Assembly (NCBI GenBank): GCA_050179685.1
Contig: JBFXEW010000006.1
Location: forward strand, 62,001-126,000
Reading direction: 5' to 3'
DNA: 64,000 bases
Origin: GWE2-40-63 sp050179685
Lineage (GTDB): Bacteria; Bacteroidota; Bacteroidia; Bacteroidales; SZUA-534
Under the pieces are notes generated by a model. The model made no database searches and was not told the DNA's origin. It worked only from the letters and a program-made list of their open reading frames with translations. Position numbers and translations under genes: made by a program. Below, one piece after another: positions 52,661 through 60,232 of the stretch (positions within the stretch are counted from its first letter, which is position 1; the number at the start of each line of letters is the position of its first letter).

Positions 52661-52744
52661 GCCCAGGTGGCGGAATTGGTAGACGCGCTGGTCTCAAACA
52701 CCAGTGGGGTTAAACCCGTGCCGGTTCGAGCCCGGCCCTGGGTA
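52661..52744 (+). tRNA. tRNA-Leu (anticodon CAA)
   Basis: 84 nt cloverleaf. Acceptor GCCCAGG pairs with CCTGGGT (one G-T), the D-arm contains TTGGTAGACGC, the anticodon stem CTGGT/ACCAG surrounds loop CTCAAAC with anticodon CAA at 52695-52697, a variable arm follows (TGGGGTTAAACCCGT, long, class II as expected for Leu), then T-arm GCCGGTTCGAGCCCGGC and discriminator A. CCA is not encoded. It reads UUG codons. Confidence 0.95.
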
Positions 52745-52750
52745 CACAAA

Positions 52751-52779
52751 AACCCTCAATTTTGAGGGTTTTTTTTTAA
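52751..52779 (+). terminator. Terminator of tRNA-Leu
   Basis: AACCCTCAA-TT-TTGAGGGTT, a 9-bp perfect stem, followed by eight or more T, 6 nt after the tRNA end. The dCMP deaminase ATG is only 12 nt further on, so that gene needs read-through or a promoter inside this region. Confidence 0.9.
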
Positions 52780-52790
52780 TAGTTACGCGT

Positions 52791-53258
52791 ATGTCTGCTC
52801 AAAAATCAAGCCCTACAGAAAAAAAGCAACACCTACTCGATTTGCGCTACATTAAAATGGCCCTGATTTGGGCTGAAAATTCCTATTGTGAGCGTCGAAA
52901 AGTAGGAGCTTTGCTGGTAAAAGACCGAATGATAATCTCTGATGGCTACAATGGAACGCCTGCAGGTTTTGAAAATATTTGCGAAGACGAAAACAATAAA
53001 ACCAAACCGTACGTTCTACATGCCGAGGCCAATGCCATTACTAAAGTGGCGCGGTCGAACAACAGTAGCGAAGGAGCTACCCTCTATGTTACCTCATCAC
53101 CTTGTCTTGAATGTTCAAAACTGATTATTCAGGCGGGTATAAAGCGGGTAGTTTTTTCTGACAATTACCGTTTACACGATGGAATTAACCTCCTCAAGAA
53201 AGCGGGTATCGAAATTATTCAAGTGGAAAAAATTGATGAAAATGAATCAACAAAATAA
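52791..53258 (+). CDS. Deoxycytidylate (dCMP) deaminase family protein
   Basis: 155 residues from the ATG at 52791 (MSAQKSSPTE). An upstream frame extension into the tRNA is not credible. Zn-site motifs are LHAEANAI (His77, Glu79) and SSPCLECSK (Cys105, Cys108), plus DGYNGTPAGFENICED near the N-terminus, typical of ComEB/dCMP deaminases that make dUMP for thymidylate synthesis. It overlaps the downstream S41 protease by 23 nt. Confidence 0.93.
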   Translation: MSAQKSSPTEKKQHLLDLRYIKMALIWAENSYCERRKVGALLVKDRMIISDGYNGTPAGFENICEDENNKTKPYVLHAEANAITKVARSNNSSEGATLYVTSSPCLECSKLIIQAGIKRVVFSDNYRLHDGINLLKKAGIEIIQVEKIDENESTK

Positions 53259-54870
53259 ACTTTCAAAATTTGGCATACCCTTGCTAATTGCTGTTTCAAT
53301 TGTTTTGGGTATGTATATTCAAAAGCAGTCTGAAAATAAAAAGGAAAGAAGTTACCATACCAAAGGAATGGCAAACAATAAAATCGATGCCGTATTAAAC
53401 TACATCGATCAGGAATATGTTGATACCGTAAATATTTCTGAAATTATTGAAAATACCATTCCGCAAATTCTCGACGATCTCGATCCCCATTCCATTTATA
53501 TTCCTGCCATGGATTATGATGCCATGAACGAACCATTGGAAGGAAATTTCGACGGCATTGGAGTGCAGTTTAATATTCAGAACGATACGGTTACCGTTAT
53601 TAAAACCATTTTGGGAGGCCCTTCTGAAAAAGTAGGGATAAAAGATGGCGACCGCATTGTATCGGTAAACGACTCGCTTATTGCCGGAATTGGTATAACC
53701 AACGATTCGGTAATGAAATTGTTACGCGGAAAAAAAGGAACCAAAGTAAACGTAGGAATTTTTAGGCGGGGCGAGAGCGATTTGGTTTATTTTACCATTA
53801 CACGCGATAAAATTCCGCTGTATAGCATCGATGTTTCGTACATGATTGATGAAAAAACCGGGTATATCAAACTTTCAAAATTTGCGCGGACCACTTATAA
53901 AGAATTTCAACAGGCCGTGGTAAAACTAAAAGCTTTAGGGATGAAGCAATTGGTTTTCGATTTGCGCGGTAATTCCGGTGGCTACATGGACGCAGCCATT
54001 AATATTGCCGATGAGTTTCTTGAAAACGGTAAACTAATTGTTTACACCGAAGGAAAAGCCCGTCCGCGTTCTGACTACTTTGCTTCGCATCGTTCTTCAT
54101 GCATCGATTTAGGTTTGGTAATACTAATCGATGATTGGTCGGCTTCAGCCTCAGAAATTGTTGCCGGTGCCATTCAGGATAACGATAGGGGACTAATTGT
54201 TGGTCGTCGTTCATTTGGAAAAGGATTGGTGCAGGAACCTGTAATGTTTAACGATGGCTCAAGTTTGCGTTTAACCATAGCAAGATACTACACACCTGCC
54301 GGGCGAAGTATTCAAAAACCTTATGACGAAGGGCAGGAAGCCTATTATCACGACATTCACAATCGCTTTGTGAACGGAGAGTTTCAGGAAAAAGACAGCA
54401 TTCATCAAGCTGATTCTTTAAAATATTATACTTCAAATGGTCGCGTGGTTTACGGTGGAGGCGGAATCATGCCCGACGTATTTATTCCGGTGGACACAAG
54501 CGGTGTTTCCGATTATTTAATGAAAATTCGACGCAAAGGATTGGAGTATCTGTTTTCTTTTGAATATACCGATAAAAACAGGCAAAAACTGTCGCAGTTT
54601 ACCGATGTAAAAGCCTTGACCGAATACCTGAATAAACAAAACATACTTGACAAGTTTGTTGCTTTTGCATCGAAAAAAGGAATAATGAGAGACGCGGAAG
54701 GATTGGAGCTGTCAGGAAAAATAATAGAAGTCGAGGTAAAAGCACTGATTGCCCGTAATATTTTCGACAATGAAGGATTTTATCCGGTGATTCAGGAAAT
54801 AGATAAAACCTTACTCGAAGGAATACGTTTACTAGAAAGCAATAACGAAATAAACAATAAGATAAAATGA
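53236..54870 (+). CDS. S41 family C-terminal processing peptidase
   Basis: 544 residues from ATG 53236; a second ATG (53242) is equally plausible, and both overlap the dCMP deaminase end. N-terminal membrane anchor LLIAVSIVLGMYIQ, a PDZ domain (~95-180; LGGPSEKVGIKDGDRIVSVND), the tail-specific protease core with FDLRGNSGGYMDAA, the catalytic Ser in DDWSASASEIVAGA (~303) and Lys in GRRSFGKGLVQ (~328). These proteases cut non-polar C-terminal tails in the periplasm. ahcY starts within its stop (ATGA overlap). Confidence 0.94.
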   Translation: MKMNQQNKLSKFGIPLLIAVSIVLGMYIQKQSENKKERSYHTKGMANNKIDAVLNYIDQEYVDTVNISEIIENTIPQILDDLDPHSIYIPAMDYDAMNEPLEGNFDGIGVQFNIQNDTVTVIKTILGGPSEKVGIKDGDRIVSVNDSLIAGIGITNDSVMKLLRGKKGTKVNVGIFRRGESDLVYFTITRDKIPLYSIDVSYMIDEKTGYIKLSKFARTTYKEFQQAVVKLKALGMKQLVFDLRGNSGGYMDAAINIADEFLENGKLIVYTEGKARPRSDYFASHRSSCIDLGLVILIDDWSASASEIVAGAIQDNDRGLIVGRRSFGKGLVQEPVMFNDGSSLRLTIARYYTPAGRSIQKPYDEGQEAYYHDIHNRFVNGEFQEKDSIHQADSLKYYTSNGRVVYGGGGIMPDVFIPVDTSGVSDYLMKIRRKGLEYLFSFEYTDKNRQKLSQFTDVKALTEYLNKQNILDKFVAFASKKGIMRDAEGLELSGKIIEVEVKALIARNIFDNEGFYPVIQEIDKTLLEGIRLLESNNEINNKIK

Positions 54871-56324
54871 CAGAGGTACTAACAAAAACTGTCCCTTTTA
54901 AAATTGCCGACATTAAACTGGCAGAATGGGGCAGAAAAGAACTTGACCTGGCAGAGATTGAGATGCCCGGTTTAATGGCGTTAAGAGAAGAATACAAGGG
55001 AAAGAAGCCCCTGGCCGGAGCTAAAATTATGGGCTCCTTACACATGACGGTGCAAACCGCCATTTTAATTGAAACTTTGGTTGAATTGGGTGCCGATGTA
55101 CGTTGGGTGTCGTGTAATATATTTTCAACTCAGGATCATGCTGCAGCAGCTGTTGTGGTTGGCAAAGAAGGAACCATCGATAATCCGAAAGGTGTACCCG
55201 TTTATGCCTGGAAAGGCGAAACACTCCCTGAATATTGGTGGTGTACCCATCAGGCATTACAATGGCCCGATGGAAGTGGTCCTACCATGATTCTGGACGA
55301 TGGAGGCGATGCTACTATGCTTGTGGTTAAAGGAGCAGAGTTTGAAGCGGCAGGAAAAGTTCCTGATTTTAATCCCGAAACTGAAGCCGAGGAATGGGGC
55401 GTATTTCTAGAATTATGCCGCAAACAATTGGCCGAAGCTCCTACCTATTGGACACGCAAGAGAGAGGGCCTTCGTGGGGTTTCCGAAGAAACTACTACCG
55501 GCGTACACCGTTTGTACCAAATGGCTGAAGTTGGTAAACTTCCTTTCCCGGCAATTAATGTAAACGATTCGGTTACCAAATCGAAATTTGACAACCTTTA
55601 CGGATGTCGTCACTCCCTTACTGATGGTATCATGCGGGCAACCGATGTTATGCTGGCTGGTAAAGTTGCCGTAGTTTGTGGTTATGGCGACGTGGGAAAA
55701 GGAAGCGCACAGTCGCTTCGTGGTCAGGGTGCCCGGGTTATTATTACTGAGATAGATCCCATTTGCGCTTTACAAGCAGCAATGGAGGGCTACGAGGTAA
55801 AAACCGTTGAAGATGTGGTAGCTACAGCTGATATTTTTGTAACTACAACCGGTAATAAAGACATTATTACCGCTAAACATATGAGCCAGATGAAAGATAT
55901 GGCTATTGTGGGTAATATTGGCCATTTTGATAATGAGATTCAAATGGCTGAATTGTCACGAACACCCGGAATTAAAAGGACAAATATTAAACCTCAGTTC
56001 GATAAATGGACTTTCGCCGATGGACACAGTGTATTGATTCTGGCCGAAGGTCGCCTGTTGAATTTAGGTTGTGCTACCGGACATCCCAGTTTTGTAATGT
56101 CAGCTTCATTTACCAATCAGGTATTGGCGCAAATTGAACTTCATACTAACAATAACAAGTATGAGAATCAGGTATATACTTTGCCCAAAGCGCTCGACGA
56201 AAAAGTGGCCCGCTTACACCTTGATAAATTAGGAGTTAAGCTTACTAAATTAACGCCAAATCAGGCTGATTATCTGGGAGTACCGATTGATGGTCCTTAC
56301 AAACCCGATCATTACCGCTATTAA
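54867..56324 (+). CDS. ahcY: Adenosylhomocysteinase AhcY
   Basis: 485 residues. It splits S-adenosylhomocysteine to adenosine and homocysteine, feeding the methionine cycle of which metH/metF form the return leg. NAD-binding motif VVCGYGDVGKGSAQSLRGQGARV is at ~268-290; substrate residues include HMTVQTAILIETL near the N-terminus, FDNLYGCRHSL and the C-terminal KLGVKLTKLTPNQADYLGVP ... KPDHYRY. The start ATG overlaps the protease stop (54867-54870). No SAM riboswitch or SAH motif is visible upstream. Confidence 0.97.
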   Translation: MTEVLTKTVPFKIADIKLAEWGRKELDLAEIEMPGLMALREEYKGKKPLAGAKIMGSLHMTVQTAILIETLVELGADVRWVSCNIFSTQDHAAAAVVVGKEGTIDNPKGVPVYAWKGETLPEYWWCTHQALQWPDGSGPTMILDDGGDATMLVVKGAEFEAAGKVPDFNPETEAEEWGVFLELCRKQLAEAPTYWTRKREGLRGVSEETTTGVHRLYQMAEVGKLPFPAINVNDSVTKSKFDNLYGCRHSLTDGIMRATDVMLAGKVAVVCGYGDVGKGSAQSLRGQGARVIITEIDPICALQAAMEGYEVKTVEDVVATADIFVTTTGNKDIITAKHMSQMKDMAIVGNIGHFDNEIQMAELSRTPGIKRTNIKPQFDKWTFADGHSVLILAEGRLLNLGCATGHPSFVMSASFTNQVLAQIELHTNNNKYENQVYTLPKALDEKVARLHLDKLGVKLTKLTPNQADYLGVPIDGPYKPDHYRY

Positions 56325-56342
56325 TACCTGGAATTTTATCAA

Positions 56343-56371
56343 AAAGAGGAGGTTCTATGAGCCTCCTCTTT
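56343..56371. terminator. Bidirectional terminator after ahcY
   Basis: AAAGAGGAGGTTC-TAT-GAGCCTCCTCTTT forms a 13-bp stem (one G-T pair) with A/T runs on each side, between convergent ahcY and the lipoprotein gene that ends at 56372. Confidence 0.9.
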
Positions 56372-56824
56372 TTATTTGTTATAAATTGTAAGGTAATCCC
56401 CGTCGGATACTACACGGTATTCTTTAAGTAAATATTTAGCCGGGCCACTGTTGGGTGTACCAAAGCTTAATTCATAGTTACTTCCGCAACAGGAACAAAT
56501 GGCACTGTTAATTTGGTTTTCATTGGGACTAACCGAACAGCCGGCTTCAATTTCGTAAGTGCAGGTGGCATCGTAAGCTTTAAATTCATGGTTCCCAACA
56601 TTGACCAATAAAATGCCATTATTGAGATATCCCTCATTTGGGATTACAATTGCGCCAAAATCGTGTAAAAGTTCGGTATATTCCGGGTCGTAAATGTAAA
56701 TGGGTTCAATATAAAAGGCGATATCGGGAATGGGATGCTCGTTTTTTTTGCTGCACGAGTGGCTTACAAAAAGAACAGCGATTGCCAGGAGGTAAAAAAT
56801 GGTTAATTTTGAGCGTTGCTTCAT
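56372..56824 (-). CDS. Lipoprotein with degenerate Rieske-like domain
   Basis: 150 residues from the ATG at 56824; a longer frame to 56962 would place the signal peptide internally and overlap the divergent gene. Lipobox VSHSC. The C-terminal half has YDATCTYE ... ICSCCGSNYELSFGTPNSGPAKYLLKEYRV, which follows the Rieske pattern C-x-H ... C-x-x-H-G-S-x-F. Here both His ligands are replaced (CTY, and CSCCGS), so a [2Fe-2S] Rieske cluster cannot form in the standard way. The four cysteines could bind Zn or a different cluster. Outer-membrane lipoprotein of unknown role. Confidence 0.7.
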   Translation of the reverse strand: MKQRSKLTIFYLLAIAVLFVSHSCSKKNEHPIPDIAFYIEPIYIYDPEYTELLHDFGAIVIPNEGYLNNGILLVNVGNHEFKAYDATCTYEIEAGCSVSPNENQINSAICSCCGSNYELSFGTPNSGPAKYLLKEYRVVSDGDYLTIYNK

Positions 56825-56859
56825 CTTAGCTAAATTTTTGACCGGGAAGTTATAAAAAA

Positions 56860-57213
56860 ATGAGTATTTTGCATGGGTTGTTGTATTTAAGTTTGTTTGT
56901 GTTTGTTTCGGTTTCGGTACAGGGACAGCGTAATACGCGCTATTCGGTCGACCTGAACCCACCTGACAAACGCAGGGTGCCCCTGGAATATTTTATTGAG
57001 CAAACCAAAACCAATTTTAAAGAGGCATCAGAATTACGAAAAAAGCGGCGCATAAATAAAAAAGTATCGAGAAAGATACAAAAGCATACGTACAACAATC
57101 AGACAAGTGCAGTGAAAAAGCGCATGCGTCATTCGGCCAAAAAAGCCGATGAATTTAATGATGGAAAAAGATCTTTTAAAGAAAGAATAATTAAACTATG
57201 CAGGCATGGATGA
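56860..57213 (+). CDS. Small secreted basic protein, unknown
   Basis: 117 residues. Signal peptide MSILHGLLYLSLFVFVSVSVQG, then a mature part unusually rich in Lys/Arg (RKKRRINKKVSRKIQKHTYNN). It is divergent from the lipoprotein gene, which starts 36 nt away. It overlaps the next gene by 8 nt. No family recognised; the charge suggests binding to nucleic acid, polysaccharide or lipid A, but this is speculation. Confidence 0.6.
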   Translation: MSILHGLLYLSLFVFVSVSVQGQRNTRYSVDLNPPDKRRVPLEYFIEQTKTNFKEASELRKKRRINKKVSRKIQKHTYNNQTSAVKKRMRHSAKKADEFNDGKRSFKERIIKLCRHG

Positions 57214-57589
57214 TTTAATTCAAATACTTTTCTTTGTTTTAACTTTTGCGCTTTTTGTTTTTTCAGCCATTCGAAAGCAAAAAAAGCCAAACAATAAACC
57301 GGCAAGCGCTGTGGATGTTACCCTTGAGTCCTTATTTGGGATTCCAATGGTTGAAGAACGGCAACCAAGCCGGACGGATGAATATTTGGCAGAGGAAGAT
57401 GAGTATGAATTTGGAGCCGACGAAGGTGTTTCAGCAACTAAACCTGAAATGGTGAATCACTTGGTTGATGAAGAAGTAGAAGAAGAAAAGGAGTGGGAGG
57501 AAGAAGAATCGCAAAGCAAAATTGCTCAAGAATTTGATTTAAGAAAAGCAGTTATTTATTCCGAAATCATAAATCGAAAAGTGTATTAA
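57206..57589 (+). CDS. Small membrane-anchored acidic protein, unknown
   Basis: 127 residues. One N-terminal membrane helix (DLIQILFFVLTFALFVFSAI), a basic patch (RKQKKPNNK), then a very acidic region (DEEVEEEKEWEEEE) and a conserved-looking tail FDLRKAVIYSEIINRKVY. Overlaps the upstream basic protein gene by 8 nt, so the pair is probably translated together; basic and acidic partners may interact. Confidence 0.6.
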   Translation: MDDLIQILFFVLTFALFVFSAIRKQKKPNNKPASAVDVTLESLFGIPMVEERQPSRTDEYLAEEDEYEFGADEGVSATKPEMVNHLVDEEVEEEKEWEEEESQSKIAQEFDLRKAVIYSEIINRKVY

Positions 57590-57736
57590 TTGGAATTCCA
57601 ATTACAGCAGTTGAATTTTTGGGAAGCAGATAAAAATCAACATTACAGTTTTTTACGCCCATGCAGATGAGCAAAAGAATTGGCTAATTCTGAAATGATT
57701 TTAATGCTTTATCCATTATTCAGTAATTAATTTTAT

Positions 57737-57744
57737 TATATTTG
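57737..57744 (+). promoter_or_regulatory. -7 element of greA
   Basis: TATATTTG, exact TAnnTTTG. The start site is expected near 57751, so the hairpin at 57757 is at the very 5' end of the mRNA. No clear -33 is at normal spacing. Confidence 0.55.
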
Positions 57745-57756
57745 TATTTCATAATG

Positions 57757-57789
57757 AAAGAGTCCCATGTTTTCATGGGATTCTTTTTT
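57757..57789 (+). terminator. Terminator-like hairpin in the greA leader
   Basis: AAAGAGTCCCATG-TTTT-CATGGGATTCTTT forms a 13-bp stem (one G-T) ending in a T-rich run, only ~6 nt after the expected transcription start and 32 nt before the ATG. GGAGG at ~57811 is a rare strong Shine-Dalgarno. It has the form of an intrinsic terminator, so short leader RNAs are likely. Confidence 0.75.
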
Positions 57790-57820
57790 CTTTTAGTTTT
57801 AACAGAAATGGAGGTTTATT

Positions 57821-58297
57821 ATGGGTAAGCTGTCGTATATTACCAGCGAGGGCCTTAAAAAGCTTATAACCCAAGTGGAGCGCTTAAAATCGATTGAACG
57901 CCCGCAAATTTCACAGGCTATAGCTGAGGCTCGCGATAAAGGTGATTTGTCGGAAAATGCAGAGTACGATGCAGCCAAAGAGGCTCAGGGCTTGCTTGAG
58001 CTTAAGATTTCGCAATTGGAGGAAACCATCAGGAATTCACGGGTAATCGATGAATCAAAACTTGATTATTCCTGTGTTCAGATTTTATCGAAAGTAAAAA
58101 TTAAGAATCTGAAAAACAATGCCATAATGGAGTATGCCATTGTTTCGGAAACGGAAGCTGACCTCAAGCAAGGAAAAATTTCAATAAATACACCGATTGC
58201 CTCAGGTTTGTTGGGTAAGAAAATTGGTGATACGGTTGAAGTTCAGGTTCCGTCAGGAATGATGAGTTTTGAGATTCTTGAAATTAATCCAATTTAA
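57821..58297 (+). CDS. greA: Transcription elongation factor GreA
   Basis: 158 residues. N-terminal antiparallel coiled coil with the acidic tip ARDKGDLSENAEYDAAKEAQ (the two acidic residues that activate RNAP cleavage of backtracked RNA), then the C-terminal FKBP-like domain (ASGLLGKKIGDTVEVQVPSGMMSFEILEI). Full-length. It is followed by a HIT-family gene 11 nt on. The leader contains a terminator-like hairpin. Confidence 0.96.
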   Translation: MGKLSYITSEGLKKLITQVERLKSIERPQISQAIAEARDKGDLSENAEYDAAKEAQGLLELKISQLEETIRNSRVIDESKLDYSCVQILSKVKIKNLKNNAIMEYAIVSETEADLKQGKISINTPIASGLLGKKIGDTVEVQVPSGMMSFEILEINPI

Positions 58298-58308
58298 ATT
58301 GTTGAGTT

Positions 58309-58704
58309 ATGGCTTCGATTTTTTCAAAAATTGTTAAAGGTGAAATTCCCAGCTACAAAATAGCAGAGGATGAGCATTATTATGCATTTTTAGACATTAA
58401 TCCATTGAAGAAAGGCCATACCTTAGTGATTCCTAAAAAGGAAGTGGATTATATTTTCGATTTGGAACCGGAAATACTTTCGGGACTGCATCTTTTTGCA
58501 CAAAAAATCGCAAAAGCTATCGATAAATCGGTAAGCTGCACGCGGGTTGCAGTAGTTGTGCTTGGGCTTGAAGTTCCGCATGCGCATATTCATCTGATTC
58601 CCATGGATTCAGAAAGTGACATTCGCTTTTCAAATCCGAAATTAAAGTTCACGCCGGAGGAGTTTCAGGAAATTGCTTTGCAGATACAAAAAAATTTAGT
58701 TTAA
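58309..58704 (+). CDS. HIT family nucleotide hydrolase/transferase
   Basis: 131 residues. The histidine triad is HAHIHLIP (His91, 93, 95) preceded by the family's AFLDINPLKKGHTLVIPKK. HIT proteins hydrolyse or transfer nucleoside monophosphates (for example AMP-linked substrates). Commonly located beside greA in Bacteroidetes. The residue pattern VVVLGLEVPHAHIHL lacks the usual N-x-G-x-x-A-G-Q before the triad but matches the Bacteroidetes subgroup as I know it. Confidence 0.93.
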   Translation: MASIFSKIVKGEIPSYKIAEDEHYYAFLDINPLKKGHTLVIPKKEVDYIFDLEPEILSGLHLFAQKIAKAIDKSVSCTRVAVVVLGLEVPHAHIHLIPMDSESDIRFSNPKLKFTPEEFQEIALQIQKNLV

Positions 58705-58708
58705 TAGT

Positions 58709-58736
58709 AACGGTGCTCACAAGGCACCGTTTTTTG
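58709..58736 (+). terminator. Terminator of greA-HIT
   Basis: AACGGTGC-TCACAAG-GCACCGTT, perfect 8-bp stem, then TTTTT; 5 nt after the HIT stop. Confidence 0.9.
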
Positions 58737-58895
58737 TTTGAGCTTCTTGCGTTTAATGAACAGTATTTAATTTAGCATCCCTAATTAGTTGTTTGTACCA
58801 TCGTCGTTCAGGTCCGATTCTTAAAAAGGAAAATGAAGCACCGGCTTTGTTAATTTTAATCCTTAAATTTGTAAGCGATTAAAGGAGTAATAATT

Positions 58896-59126
58896 ATGAA
58901 CTTGGAATCCAGAAAAATAAATTTAATTAATTGGATATCATCACTTCAGGAAGAAGCGGTATTAGCCCAAATGGAAAAAATACAAAGGGAAAAAGCTGAT
59001 TGGTGGGATACCACAAACTGTGAAGATAAAGAAGCAATTAATGAGGGGCTGGAACAGCTTGATAAGGGAGAATACCTGACCCGTAGCCAGGTTCGTAATA
59101 AAATTAATGAAAAGTTTAACTTCTAA
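58896..59126 (+). CDS. Antitoxin-like protein of a ParE-type module
   Basis: 76 residues, small and charged (MNLESRKINLINWISSLQEEAVLAQM ... EYLTRSQVRNKINEKFNF), matching the size and tail of antitoxins that precede RelE/ParE toxins in Bacteroidetes. The toxin starts 3 nt after its stop. A TAAATTTG -7 box (58864-58871) and an AGGAG ribosome site support its start. A clear DNA-binding fold is not visible to me. Confidence 0.75.
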   Translation: MNLESRKINLINWISSLQEEAVLAQMEKIQREKADWWDTTNCEDKEAINEGLEQLDKGEYLTRSQVRNKINEKFNF

Positions 59127-59129
59127 AGA

Positions 59130-59426
59130 ATGGCGTTTGAGGTTCGTTATTCAAGCAGAGCCTATGCTGAGTATGAAGCCATTTTAGACTATGTGTCTGA
59201 GAAATTTGGTTCTGCGGTTGCTTCAAAAGTTGATAAGCATTTTGAAGCCGTAATTGACCAAATTTCTATAAATCCACTTCTCTATCCATGTACCAGTAAG
59301 ATTAAGAATCTTCGGCGTTGTGTTATAAGTCCACAAACCACATTGTATTATCGCTTTAATGTTAGTTGTGTTGAGTTGGCAAGTTTTAGGGGCAATTTGT
59401 TGAATCCCGATACTCTGGACTTATAG
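59130..59426 (+). CDS. RelE/ParE family toxin
   Basis: 98 residues. FEVRYSSRAYAEYEAILDYV and then ISINPLLYPCTS ... RRCVISPQTTLYYRFN ... LASFRGNLLNP follow the ParE pattern (N-terminal helical pair, then a beta-sheet with R-x-x-x-P and F-x-x-N-R/Q-x-P motifs). ParE toxins poison DNA gyrase; RelE relatives cut mRNA. The reading frame is intact, in contrast to the broken PIN toxin at 20.8 kb. Confidence 0.85.
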   Translation: MAFEVRYSSRAYAEYEAILDYVSEKFGSAVASKVDKHFEAVIDQISINPLLYPCTSKIKNLRRCVISPQTTLYYRFNVSCVELASFRGNLLNPDTLDL

Positions 59427-59550
59427 AATACCTAAATTTCAACTTATACAAGAATTGTATAGTTAACAATACTTTTAGGTTGGCAGTAAATTCATGAGAA
59501 TACAATTGCCTGTGTTGTTAATTTTGAAAATAAAAATTTTAAGCCAATTA

Positions 59551-60099
59551 TTATTTCACCCTTCCGGGATTCTGATTCATAAAATCTTTCCAGCTGTTGT
59601 AGCTTTTGCCGTCGTTTTGCGGCTTGTTTTGATAGAAATGACACAGTGCTGCTGCCAGACCATCGGTGGCATCTAAATCGGCCGGAATTTCGTCGAAACG
59701 CAGCTCCTGCTTTAACATTTGAGCTACTTGTTCTTTCGATGCATTACCATTTCCGGTAATGGCCATCTTTATTTTACGCGGAGCATATTCAAAAATAGGA
59801 ATCTGGCGCGACAATGCAGCGGCAATGGCTACGCCCTGAGCCCGTCCCAATTTTAACATCGATTGAACATTTTTTCCAAAGAAAGGGGCTTCAATGGCAA
59901 GTTCATCGGGTTGGAACGAATCAATAAGCCCGATTACCCGTTCAAATATTTTGGATAGTTTTAAGTAATGGTCGTCAATCTTTTTTAGGTCGATAACCCC
60001 CATGGTAATTAATCGGGGTTTTTTATCAAGCACTTCAATCACACCATAACCCATAAGTGTGGTTCCGGGATCGATACCTAAAATGATTCTTTCTTTCAT
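59551..60099 (-). CDS. ruvC: Crossover junction endodeoxyribonuclease RuvC
   Basis: 182 residues. Resolves Holliday junctions by symmetric cutting. Acidic active-site residues are visible: Asp10 in ILGIDPGTTLMGYGVI, Glu in LAIEAPFFGKN, and the DATDGLAAALCH block near the C-terminus. Complements ruvB at 2.8 kb. It lies downstream of serS on the same strand with a terminator between. Confidence 0.95.
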   Translation of the reverse strand: MKERIILGIDPGTTLMGYGVIEVLDKKPRLITMGVIDLKKIDDHYLKLSKIFERVIGLIDSFQPDELAIEAPFFGKNVQSMLKLGRAQGVAIAAALSRQIPIFEYAPRKIKMAITGNGNASKEQVAQMLKQELRFDEIPADLDATDGLAAALCHFYQNKPQNDGKSYNSWKDFMNQNPGRVK

Positions 60100-60129
60100 C
60101 CGAATAGCATTAGTTTCCAGGTGTCGGAT

Positions 60130-60168
60130 GTCTGCCTGTTGGCAGACGGGAACATCCGCTTATGTATT
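60130..60168. repeat. Hairpin between serS and ruvC
   Basis: GTCTGCC-TGTT-GGCAGAC is a perfect 7-bp inverted repeat, bracketed by GGATG ... CATCC. It lies ahead of the ruvC start on the minus strand and could be a leader hairpin or a REP-type unit. Confidence 0.55.
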
Positions 60169-60204
60169 TTATCAGTTTTTAAAACGGATGCTTTATAAAA
60201 AGCA

Positions 60205-60232
60205 AAGCCCTGTTTCCAGGGCAGAACTTTTT
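60205..60232 (-). terminator. Terminator of serS
   Basis: GCCCTG-GAAA-CAGGGC followed on the minus strand by TTTGCTTTTT, directly after the serS stop codon. Confidence 0.75.

Noticed and set aside
52704..52790. Upstream in-frame start for the dCMP deaminase (29 extra residues)
   Set aside because: It starts inside tRNA-Leu and runs through its terminator. The ATG at 52791 fits the family start.
54599..55063. 154-residue minus-strand ORF over the S41 protease/ahcY junction
   Set aside because: Shadow of two well-supported frames.
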